A stretch of 41,345 bases of DNA. Origin: Flavobacteriaceae bacterium (GTDB lineage: Bacteria; Bacteroidota; Bacteroidia; Flavobacteriales; Flavobacteriaceae). Every line of letters starts with the position of its first letter. Positions within the stretch are counted from its first letter, which is position 1. The notes beneath the pieces were generated by a model. That model searched no databases. It saw only the letters and a list, made by a program, of their open reading frames with translations, and was not told the DNA's origin. Positions 7,516 to 15,845 of this stretch are shown here, in pieces. The stretch is from the NCBI GenBank assembly GCA_013373105.1, contig JABXIJ010000062.1:1-41345 (forward strand), read 5' to 3'. Position numbers and translations under genes: made by a program.

Positions 7516-9528
7516 ATGAAAAGGGTACTGAATTATTTACCAATACATATTTTGGTATTTCTAATATTAGGGATTATACTGCAATTTTATTTAAAAATTT
7601 GGCAGTTATCATTATTATATTTTTTCCCTTTTTTTATTGCTGGCATACTAATTTCACTCTTATTTAAAAACAGGATTGTAACCACACTAATTAGTTTTTT
7701 ACTCTTCTTTTTAATAGGTGTCTTTTCTGTTTACATTCAAAATGATAAGAATTCAGAAAATTATTATCAAAACTTTTTAAAGGAAAATTCTTTAGCCACA
7801 TTAAGAATTACAAAAGTTCTAAAGCCTAGTATTTACCATTATAAATATGAAGCAAAGGTGATTGAAATAGATGCTTCAAATACGAATGGAAAGGTCTTGC
7901 TTAATATTCAAAAAGATAGTAGTACTACCTTTTTTGATGTTGATGATGTTTTGCTAACATCAGCAAGTTTTCAAGAAGTATTGTCTCCATTAAATCCACA
8001 TCAATTCAATTATAAATCCTATTTAAAAAGACAAGGGATTAATAAACAACTTTATTTAAATCATGATAACTTTTTATACTTAAATAAAACTACATCAACA
8101 ATAAAAGGTTATGCAGCAAAGGTTAGAAAAGTTGTACAAAAATCTTTAAAGAAATATCATTTTAATGATGATGAATTTGGTGTAATTAGTGCTTTATTAT
8201 TAGGGCAAAGAAATGAAATTTCTAAAGAACTAATTGCAGAATATTCAAAAGCAGGAGCCATACATATTTTAGCTGTATCTGGCTTGCATGTTGGTATTAT
8301 TTTATTATTGCTTTTGCATTTTTTTAAACCCTTAGATAATTTTAAAAACGGTAAGTACATAAAAGTAATTTTAGTCATTACTTTATTATGGTTGTTTGCA
8401 TGTATTGCTGGTTTGTCTGCATCAGTAGTTAGGGCTGTAACTATGTTCTCTTTTGTAGCTTTTGGTCAACTTTTTAAACGAAAAAACGTGGTTGAGTTTT
8501 CTCTGATTAGCTCAATGTTATTCTTACTAGTTTTTAATCCTATGTTTTTATTTGATGTAGGGTTTCAATTAAGTTATTTAGCCGTTTTTGGAATTATTTG
8601 GATTCAACCCAAACTTTATAAATTTTGGCAACCTAAACTTAAAGTTGTTGATTTCTTTTGGAAATTAATAACGGTTTCAATTGCTGCACAAGCTGTAATT
8701 TTACCATTAAGTCTTTTTTATTTCCATCAATTTCCAGGATTGTTTTTACTTTCTAATTTAATAATTATACCATTTTTAGGTACTATTTTATTGTTGGGAA
8801 TTGTGGTAATTTATCTTGCTGTATTTAAAATTTTACCTCAAGTAATTGCAAATTTTTATCAATGGATTATTAACTTGATGAATAGTTTTGTTAGTTGGAT
8901 TTCTAATCAAGAGGCATTTTTATTTGAAGATATATCACTTTCTTTTTTAATGATGATTGGTTGTTACCTAGTAATTATTAGTTGTATAAACTTGATAACA
9001 AAATTTTCTGCAAATAAGTTAGTATTAGTGCTAGTCTCATTAATTATTGTACAATCTATTTATCTCTTTGAACACCATAAAATTAATAAGAAAAATGAAT
9101 TAATAGTTTTTCATAAAAGTAGAGCAAGTATTTTTGGAAATAGAATAGGAGACTCACTATTTATTAATATTAAAAATGATAGTTTATCTAACCAAAGTTT
9201 TCTAAGAAATTATAAAATTGGAGAGCAGGTATTTATATTTGGAAAAAGTCAAATTGTAAATTATTTTAAATTAAAAAAACAACAATTTTTGGTGGTAGAT
9301 AGTCTAGGAATTTACAATATTAACTCCTTAAAAAGCCCTGTAGTTTTGCTTCAAAATTCACCAAAAATAAATGTTTCAAGACTTATACAGCTTTTAAAAC
9401 CAGAGCTAATTGTAGCAGATGGGTCTAATTATAAGTCTTATGTTTACTTGTGGGAAAAGGTGAGTAAAGGCTACAATACTCGTTTTTATTATACAGGAAA
9501 AGAAGGTGCTTTTAGGTTTAAATATTAA
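7516..9528 (+). CDS. ComEC/Rec2-family competence membrane protein
   Basis: About 670 residues. The frame opens at 7498 only with TTG; the ATG at 7516 (MKRVLNYLP) is the better start. The N terminus has membrane segments and a DUF4131-like outer domain. The central ComEC/Rec2 competence domain is clear: GLLLGQRNEISKELIAEYS, HILAVSGLHVGI, then LSASVVRAVTMFSF and many membrane helices. ComEC forms the channel for single-stranded DNA uptake. The last 150 residues (ELIVFHKSRASIFGN to the end) sit where a metallo-beta-lactamase-like nuclease domain lies in longer ComEC proteins, but no H-x-H-x-D-H motif is visible, so that activity is probably absent. The stop abuts the stop of the convergent thioredoxin-like gene. 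Confidence 0.85.
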   Translation: MKRVLNYLPIHILVFLILGIILQFYLKIWQLSLLYFFPFFIAGILISLLFKNRIVTTLISFLLFFLIGVFSVYIQNDKNSENYYQNFLKENSLATLRITKVLKPSIYHYKYEAKVIEIDASNTNGKVLLNIQKDSSTTFFDVDDVLLTSASFQEVLSPLNPHQFNYKSYLKRQGINKQLYLNHDNFLYLNKTTSTIKGYAAKVRKVVQKSLKKYHFNDDEFGVISALLLGQRNEISKELIAEYSKAGAIHILAVSGLHVGIILLLLLHFFKPLDNFKNGKYIKVILVITLLWLFACIAGLSASVVRAVTMFSFVAFGQLFKRKNVVEFSLISSMLFLLVFNPMFLFDVGFQLSYLAVFGIIWIQPKLYKFWQPKLKVVDFFWKLITVSIAAQAVILPLSLFYFHQFPGLFLLSNLIIIPFLGTILLLGIVVIYLAVFKILPQVIANFYQWIINLMNSFVSWISNQEAFLFEDISLSFLMMIGCYLVIISCINLITKFSANKLVLVLVSLIIVQSIYLFEHHKINKKNELIVFHKSRASIFGNRIGDSLFINIKNDSLSNQSFLRNYKIGEQVFIFGKSQIVNYFKLKKQQFLVVDSLGIYNINSLKSPVVLLQNSPKINVSRLIQLLKPELIVADGSNYKSYVYLWEKVSKGYNTRFYYTGKEGAFRFKY

Positions 9529-10050
9529 TTACTTTAGGTTGCTTTTAAAACTTTTTTCAAAATCTACCCAGTCTTTATCCTTATAAGATTTGGTTTTAAA
9601 ATAGGCTAATATCTTTTCAAAACGTTCTGGAGTTAAATAACCAGGTATTTTTTGTAATAGCTCCTCTTTTTCATTCATAAAAACAGTAGTTGGGTAAGAT
9701 AATTTACCATTCATTAGCGTTACTGAAAGCTCATGGTACTCTGTATTTCCTTGCTTATTATATTTAAAAGTGTAGCCTTTATAATTTATATCTTCTTTCC
9801 CTTCACCATCTAATTTTATTGCATAAAAATGATCATTTATATACTTAGCAATAATTGTATTAGAATACGTGTTGATGTCCATTTTTTTACAAAAGCCACA
9901 CCAATCTGTATAAATGTCAATTAGAATTGGTTTTGGGTTTTCTTTATTAAGCTCAATTGCTTTTTCAAAAGTTAACCAATTTACTCTTTCTTGAGCGTTT
10001 ATAGTTAACATAAAACCCAAAAGAAAGATTAAAAGATATATTTTTTTCAT
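9529..10050 (-). CDS. Secreted thioredoxin-like protein
   Basis: A 173-residue protein with a signal peptide (MKKIYLLIFLLGFMLTINAQ) and a thioredoxin fold with redox motif WCGFCKKMD near residue 50 and the later cis-Pro region SYPTTVFMNE. Because it is exported it should act on disulfides in the periplasm or cell envelope, as a reductant or chaperone-like factor. It lies on the minus strand downstream of the peptide transport genes with a short gap, so it may be the last gene of that transcript, though its own promoter cannot be excluded. Substrates are not predictable. Confidence 0.85.
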   Translation of the reverse strand: MKKIYLLIFLLGFMLTINAQERVNWLTFEKAIELNKENPKPILIDIYTDWCGFCKKMDINTYSNTIIAKYINDHFYAIKLDGEGKEDINYKGYTFKYNKQGNTEYHELSVTLMNGKLSYPTTVFMNEKEELLQKIPGYLTPERFEKILAYFKTKSYKDKDWVDFEKSFKSNLK

Positions 10051-10088
10051 TGATAAAATTTCTACAAAGTATATGCCAAAGTTAGCAT

Positions 10089-11831
10089 TTATTTAATACC
10101 ATGCATAAGTCTCTTAATAATTGGATACATAACAACAGATAATACTGCTAATATTAAGGAAACAGCTGTTAATATCCAGAAAAAGTAACTTAAACCTTCA
10201 GTTTTAGCAATTTCAGTTGAAGCTTCACCAAACATACCTGCTAATTTCATACCAATTGCAATAGCTAAATAATAAACGCCAAACATTATAGCTATCATTC
10301 TAGCTGGTACTAATTTGCTTACATAAGATAATGATACTGGCGAAATACATAATTCTCCCATTGTATGAAAAAAGTACACTAAGACTAACCAAATCATACT
10401 AACTGAAGCTGTTTTAGCGCCAGCTGGTATTGAAGTAGAACCTAATGCTACACAAGCCATTCCTAATCCTAATAAAGTCATACCAATGGCATATTTCATA
10501 TTGGCATTTGGATTACGTTTGCTCTCCCACCATTTTGAAAATAATGGAGCTAATGTTATAATAAAAAGAGAGTTTAACGTACCAAACCAAGAAGCATCAA
10601 TTTCAGCTACATCACCACTTAATTTATCGTACAATCTAAAAATTGATATTCCCCAAATAATAACAAAACTTATTGCTAGAAATATGTTAGATAAAGAATA
10701 CTTTGCAAATGTTTTATTGAATAATTTTATTAAAACCCAAGTAATAACACCTAAAGGAACTACTGTAAGCAAAACATCTACTATTTTAAAAATAATTGCT
10801 GCATTCCCTTCTAAAACTCTATTGGTATAATCTCTTGCAAAAATTGTTAAAGAACCTGGGGCTTGTTCAAAAATTGCCCAGAAAAAAATGGTTACAAAAC
10901 AGAAAAAGACTACTGCTATCATTCTATCTCTAGTAATTTTAGCATATTTTGGAATTCTTATAAATAGTAATATTACAAACAGTCCTAAAGCAAATAAAAT
11001 TGCAAAATCAGCACCTTTTAATCCAAAAACATCAAAATTAAAAAGATTGTATTTTCCTTCAGAAATTTTTGAGATAGGGTCATTTAAAATCCAACTTAAC
11101 CCTAAAATTGATGAAATACCAATTAGACCCAATTCGAATTTTGTAAAAGGATTTAGTTTATCGCCTTTTTCAATTTTAACTTCAATTTGCTTTTTGTCTG
11201 GTTTTAAACCTATATCACCAAAAATATTTTGTGCAAACCAAAACTGTAATAATCCAAATAACATAAACAATCCTGCAACACCAAATCCCCAAGACCAACC
11301 AATTTGTTCACCTAAGTACCCACACAATAAAATTCCTATAAATGCACCTGCATTAACACCCATGTAAAAAATGGTATAAGCTCCATCTTTTTTTTCTGGT
11401 TTCTCTGCATACATTTGTGAAATTATTGAGGTCATGTTAGGTTTAAAAAATCCACTACCAAACACTAAAAGTGTTAAACCTGAATATATAAAAAATGGTG
11501 TTTCTACAGCCATAGAAGCATGGCCAAGTGTCATTAATAAAGCTCCTACAACAACTGCCCACCTGTAACCAATAATATTATCAGCAAAGTAACCACCAAT
11601 TAAGGTGCTTAAATAGACTAATGAAACATAGGTCCCAAAAATTGCATAAGCCCAACTTTCAGGCCATTCCCAACCACCTTCAAAAATTTTAGCGGTAAAA
11701 AACATTATGAGTAGAGCACGCATTCCATAATAAGAAAAACGTTCCCACATTTCTGTGAAGAATAATACAAAAAGTCCTGTTGGATGCCCTAATACTTTGT
11801 CTTTAAAAAGTGAATCTAAATTGGTTGCCAT
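10089..11831 (-). CDS. POT-family peptide/proton symporter (first of two)
   Basis: About 580 residues with 12 or more membrane helices. The proton-dependent oligopeptide transporter signature ExxER is present in TEMWERFSYYGMRALL, followed by GGYFADNIIGYRW and the PTR2 motif FYMGVNAGAFIGILLCGYLG. It should import di- and tripeptides with protons across the inner membrane. The frame opens 33 bases further up with TTG, but the ATG at 11831 (MATNLDSLF) aligns with the usual start of the family. A strong hairpin lies between this gene and the second POT gene, so the two may be expressed unequally. Substrate range cannot be read from sequence. Confidence 0.92.
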   Translation of the reverse strand: MATNLDSLFKDKVLGHPTGLFVLFFTEMWERFSYYGMRALLIMFFTAKIFEGGWEWPESWAYAIFGTYVSLVYLSTLIGGYFADNIIGYRWAVVVGALLMTLGHASMAVETPFFIYSGLTLLVFGSGFFKPNMTSIISQMYAEKPEKKDGAYTIFYMGVNAGAFIGILLCGYLGEQIGWSWGFGVAGLFMLFGLLQFWFAQNIFGDIGLKPDKKQIEVKIEKGDKLNPFTKFELGLIGISSILGLSWILNDPISKISEGKYNLFNFDVFGLKGADFAILFALGLFVILLFIRIPKYAKITRDRMIAVVFFCFVTIFFWAIFEQAPGSLTIFARDYTNRVLEGNAAIIFKIVDVLLTVVPLGVITWVLIKLFNKTFAKYSLSNIFLAISFVIIWGISIFRLYDKLSGDVAEIDASWFGTLNSLFIITLAPLFSKWWESKRNPNANMKYAIGMTLLGLGMACVALGSTSIPAGAKTASVSMIWLVLVYFFHTMGELCISPVSLSYVSKLVPARMIAIMFGVYYLAIAIGMKLAGMFGEASTEIAKTEGLSYFFWILTAVSLILAVLSVVMYPIIKRLMHGIK

Positions 11832-11852
11832 AAGTGTAATATTGATTGAATG

Positions 11853-11887
11853 AAAAAATCCCAAAATAAGAATATTTTGGGATTTTT
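11853..11887 (-). terminator. Strong hairpin between the two POT genes
   Basis: AAAAATCCCAAAATA (11854-11868) and TATTTTGGGATTTTT (11873-11887) are perfect complements over 15 bp with a 4-base loop. On the minus strand it ends in a T run. It lies 22 bases before the downstream POT start, so it is a terminator or attenuator inside the peptide-use cluster. Confidence 0.75.
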
Positions 11888-11899
11888 AATGTATTTTTT

Positions 11900-13438
11900 C
11901 TAGTGTACGTTACCTAATAACTTTTTCATTAAAGGAGAAAAGATTAATACTACTGCACCTGCTCCTAGTGAATATAATCCTATTAAGTTAAATCCTTCTG
12001 TATAAATTCCTAAAGTTTGCATACCACCAACATTTACATCTGTACTTTCAATAGCTAATTGTTTAGAGATAAACCCTACTATTTGAAATGCGAAAGCAGA
12101 AGATAAAAACCATACACCCATCATAAAAGCTACAATTCTTTTTGGTGATAAATCTGTAATTTTTGACAAACCAACAGGCGACATAAATAATTCACCAACA
12201 GATAAAATAAAGTACATTACAATTAAATAATACATTGGTACCAATCCATTTTCGTTAGCACTTGCTCCACTTAAACCTAAAACATAAAAACTTAAACCTG
12301 CTAATACAAGTCCTAACCCAAATTTATAAGGTGTTCTTGGATTCATCTTCTTTTTAGATAAATAAGCCCAAAGTAGAGAAACAGGTATAGAAAGTATTAT
12401 AATAAAAACTGGGTTTAATGAGTTTGTTTGTGCAGCATTTAACCAGCTTAATTCTACATTTCTATCAGCAAACAATGTAATGATACTTCCTGATAATTCA
12501 TGAAAACCCCAGAAAAGTGTCATAAAGAATGTAATTAAAACAGCCATTATTAACTTTTTTCGTTCATCTGGATTTGCTTTTGCAATAATAACTGCCATAT
12601 TAATTAGAACAGCAATACCAATTAAAACAAATAATAAATTCACAATATTTTTATCACCTAAAAAGGTTTCTCCTCCACCAACAGCTTTGTATTCTGATAA
12701 TAAATAAGCAATTACAGGTGCTGCTAAAAATGAAACAACAGGTACAAATGTTTTTTGAGGAATACCCATTATTTTCTTTTCGTAAACTTCTTGATTTGGA
12801 GGTAAACCTCTATCACCAAAAACATTATTTTTTATTCCACTCCAAAAGAATGCTAAACCAGTTAACATTCCAATTCCAGCAAGACCAAATCCATAATGCC
12901 AGCCATACGTTTCACCTAACCATCCACAAAGAAGTGGAGATACAAATGCACCAATATTTATACCCATGTAAAATATAGTAAAGCCAGAGTCTTTTCTTCT
13001 ATCACCATCTTTGTAAAGAGAACCTACAAAAGTTGAAATATTGGGTTTAAAGAAACCATTACCAACAACAATAAATGCTAATGCTAAAAAGAAAGCTATG
13101 TCATTTTCAATTGCTAACACAAAATGACCTAAAGACATTAAAATACCTCCTAAGAAAATAGAGGCTCTCATCCCTAAAATCTTATCAGAAATTCGTCCAC
13201 CTATTACTGTAGATGCATAAACTAAAGAACCATATGATGCATAAACTGCAGCTGCAGCTGTATCTTTTTCTGCTAAGGCTTTAAAAATTTCATTTACCAT
13301 GTAGAGCATTAATAATGCTCTCATACCATAAAAACTAAAGCGTTCCCAAAGTTCAGCAAAGAAAAGGTAAAATAAACCTTTTGGATGGCCAAACATTTCT
13401 GGTTCTTGTGTTGTTGTGCTTACTCCTTTATCTAACAT
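11900..13438 (-). CDS. POT-family peptide/proton symporter (second of two)
   Basis: A 512-residue multi-helix transporter paralogous to its neighbour. It shares the ExxER signature (AELWERFSFYGMRALLML), IGGRISDKILGMR and the PTR2 motif FYMGINIGAFVSPLLCGWLG. Expected role: proton-driven uptake of di- and tripeptides. It starts two bases after the end of the dipeptidyl peptidase gene on the same strand, so the two are almost certainly cotranscribed, linking extracytoplasmic dipeptide release with import. The two POT copies differ in length and loops, which may mean different peptide preferences; that is inference. Confidence 0.92.
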   Translation of the reverse strand: MLDKGVSTTTQEPEMFGHPKGLFYLFFAELWERFSFYGMRALLMLYMVNEIFKALAEKDTAAAAVYASYGSLVYASTVIGGRISDKILGMRASIFLGGILMSLGHFVLAIENDIAFFLALAFIVVGNGFFKPNISTFVGSLYKDGDRRKDSGFTIFYMGINIGAFVSPLLCGWLGETYGWHYGFGLAGIGMLTGLAFFWSGIKNNVFGDRGLPPNQEVYEKKIMGIPQKTFVPVVSFLAAPVIAYLLSEYKAVGGGETFLGDKNIVNLLFVLIGIAVLINMAVIIAKANPDERKKLIMAVLITFFMTLFWGFHELSGSIITLFADRNVELSWLNAAQTNSLNPVFIIILSIPVSLLWAYLSKKKMNPRTPYKFGLGLVLAGLSFYVLGLSGASANENGLVPMYYLIVMYFILSVGELFMSPVGLSKITDLSPKRIVAFMMGVWFLSSAFAFQIVGFISKQLAIESTDVNVGGMQTLGIYTEGFNLIGLYSLGAGAVVLIFSPLMKKLLGNVH

Positions 13439-13440
13439 AA

Positions 13441-15645
13441 TTATCCTTTTATTTTAGTTGATTTATTAATTAGTTTGTCTTCTACAAAATTGGTCATTTT
13501 TGTATATAAGTTTAAACGCATGTTTTTTCCTTTGTAAATACCATGTGTTCTGTCTGGAACCACAAACATATCAAATTGTTTGTTAGCTTCAATTAATGCG
13601 TTTATCATTCTGTACGAATTTTGTACGTGTACATTATCATCTCCTGTTCCATGAACTAGTAAGTAATCACCTTCAAGTAAATTAGCATAATTTATTGGTG
13701 AATTATCATCATAACCACTTGCATTTTCTTGAGGTGTTGTCATATAACGTTCTGTGTAAATAGAATCGTAAAAACGCCATGAAGTTACTGGTGCAACTGC
13801 TATTGCCATTGAGAAAATATCGTTGCCTTTTAATAAGCAATTCGTGCTCATAAAACCACCATAAGACCAGCCCCAGATTCCGATTTTATTTTCATCTATA
13901 TAGCTTCTTTCTGCTAATTTTTTTGCTGCTGCTATTTGATCTTCAACTTCGTATTTACCTAATTCTTTTTGTGTTACTTTTTTAAATTCAGCACCTTTTA
14001 ATCCTGTGCCACGTCCATCTACACAGACTACTATCATTCCTTTTTGAGCTAACATATTGTGCCAATAATCGTTACTAGCATTCCATCTATTACTCACTTG
14101 TTGAGAACCAGGTCCAGAGTATTGAAACATTAACATTGGATATTGTTTGTTCTCATCAAAATCTACAGGTTTTATCATCCACATGTTTAATTTATTACCA
14201 TTAATTTCTATGGTAGAAAATTCTTTTGGACTCATTTTGTATTCAGCCAATTCTTTCTTTAACTCGTCATTATTTACAATATTCTTAATTTTAGTGCCAT
14301 CAGCTTTATATAAATCGTAAACAGGTGGTGTATTTGCAGAAGAATATGTGTTTATAAAATAATTTAAATTGTCACTAAAAGATGCACTACTTTGTCCATC
14401 TCCATAACTTAATAATTCTTTGTTGTTGCCATCTAAATCAATACCGTAAACACCTCTGTTTATTGAGTTAATTTCTGCTGATTGATAATAGATGCGCTTT
14501 TTTTGTTCATCACAACCATAATATCGTGTAACATCCCAATTACCTTTAGTTACTTGATTGATTAATTTTCCATTAAAATTGTAATGATAAATATGATTGT
14601 AGCCATCTTTTTCACTAGTCCAAATAAAGCTATTATCACTTAAAAAAGTTAAATTATCATGTATATCTACATAAGCTTTATCTGTTTCATTTAACAATAA
14701 AACACTTGAACTTCTTAAGGCATTAACTTTATGAAGATTTAAGTTATTTTGATGACGATTTAAGGTAGTTGCAATTAAAATGTTATTGTTGTTGGACCAC
14801 TTAATTCTAGGTATATATTCGTAATCTCCTAATGCAATTTTGTTAGTTCTTCTAGTACCAACATTGTACATATGAAGACTAACATCAGCATTTTTTTCTC
14901 CTGCTTTAGGATATTTAAACACTTGTTGTTCTGGATACAATTTGTTTCCTGTAATATCCATTGAAAACGTAGGAACATTAGATTCATCAAATCTTAAAAA
15001 GGCAATGTATCTGCTGTCTTTACTCCATTCAAAAGCTCTAACCAAACCAAATTCTTCTTCGTAAACCCAATCTGTAGTACCATTAATAATGCTATTTTTT
15101 TTGCCATCTCTTGTAACTTGAGTGGTAGTATTGGTAAGTACATTTTTAATGTATAAGTTATTGTCTTTGGCAAAAGCAACTTTTTTATTATCTGGTGAAA
15201 AAACAGGCTCTTGAATATCTTTCCCTATTAGTGATAGTTTTTTTGATGCAATATTGTAAGCGTAAAAAGTACCACTATAAGATCTTCTGTATATTTTTTT
15301 GAAGTTTGTTCCTAAAATTAATATAGATTCATCTTCATTAAAACTGTAAGAAGAAATATTTTGTAATTCAGGTAAATCTTTACTACTTACAATAGTCTCA
15401 ACTTTTTCAAGTGTTTTGTAGCTATATTTATCTACACTAGTTACATTATTTTCTGAATTTAAGAGTGAATAAAAGTCTCCATTCATAGAGTTAAGTACAT
15501 TCATTCTTTTTGGTGAAAATGTTCCATTCCAAATATCAGCTTGTGTAATTTCTTTATCACCTGTATTGTATATTTTTTTCTTAACATCATCAGTTTTACA
15601 ACTTACTACTGCAATAAGCATAGCAAGCATCAGAAATTTCTTCAT
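13441..15645 (-). CDS. Dipeptidyl peptidase IV-type lipoprotein (S9 family)
   Basis: About 734 residues. An N-terminal beta-propeller (DPPIV_N-like) is followed by an alpha/beta hydrolase domain with the S9 catalytic Ser in WGWSYGGFMS, Asp in HGTGDDNVHVQN and His in PDRTHGIY. The enzyme removes N-terminal dipeptides, often after Pro or Ala. The frame is open to an ATG at 15732, but the ATG at 15645 gives a lipoprotein signal, MLAMLIAVVSC, with Cys as lipid-anchor site, so I place the start there. It should face the periplasm or outer membrane. The POT gene behind it is two bases away, forming a peptide release and import operon. Catalytic residues are intact. Confidence 0.92.
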   Translation of the reverse strand: MKKFLMLAMLIAVVSCKTDDVKKKIYNTGDKEITQADIWNGTFSPKRMNVLNSMNGDFYSLLNSENNVTSVDKYSYKTLEKVETIVSSKDLPELQNISSYSFNEDESILILGTNFKKIYRRSYSGTFYAYNIASKKLSLIGKDIQEPVFSPDNKKVAFAKDNNLYIKNVLTNTTTQVTRDGKKNSIINGTTDWVYEEEFGLVRAFEWSKDSRYIAFLRFDESNVPTFSMDITGNKLYPEQQVFKYPKAGEKNADVSLHMYNVGTRRTNKIALGDYEYIPRIKWSNNNNILIATTLNRHQNNLNLHKVNALRSSSVLLLNETDKAYVDIHDNLTFLSDNSFIWTSEKDGYNHIYHYNFNGKLINQVTKGNWDVTRYYGCDEQKKRIYYQSAEINSINRGVYGIDLDGNNKELLSYGDGQSSASFSDNLNYFINTYSSANTPPVYDLYKADGTKIKNIVNNDELKKELAEYKMSPKEFSTIEINGNKLNMWMIKPVDFDENKQYPMLMFQYSGPGSQQVSNRWNASNDYWHNMLAQKGMIVVCVDGRGTGLKGAEFKKVTQKELGKYEVEDQIAAAKKLAERSYIDENKIGIWGWSYGGFMSTNCLLKGNDIFSMAIAVAPVTSWRFYDSIYTERYMTTPQENASGYDDNSPINYANLLEGDYLLVHGTGDDNVHVQNSYRMINALIEANKQFDMFVVPDRTHGIYKGKNMRLNLYTKMTNFVEDKLINKSTKIKG

Positions 15646-15812
15646 AAGTTCTTGGTTTTTGTAAAAATTGGTCAATTCTAAGTATTTAGATAAAAACTCT
15701 CGAAAATAGTATTTTGAATTGAAAAACCTCATTTTTTAACTATTTTTTTAAGCATATTAACAACTATAAATAAAAATATTTATCAAAAAAAGTATGTTTG
15801 CAGCTATTCACC

Positions 15813-15820
15813 TATCTTTG
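15813..15820 (+). promoter_or_regulatory. -7 promoter element before the HMG-CoA reductase gene
   Basis: TATCTTTG, a full TAnnTTTG match, 25 bases before the ATG. A TTTG lies only 12 bases further up (15797-15800), closer than the usual -33 spacing. Confidence 0.45.
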
Positions 15821-15845
15821 TTTTTAATACTTTTTAAAGAATTAA

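Noticed and set aside
15646..15732. Upstream ATG at 15732 as start of the dipeptidyl peptidase
   Set aside because: It would bury the lipoprotein signal (MLAMLIAVVSC) 29 residues inside the protein.
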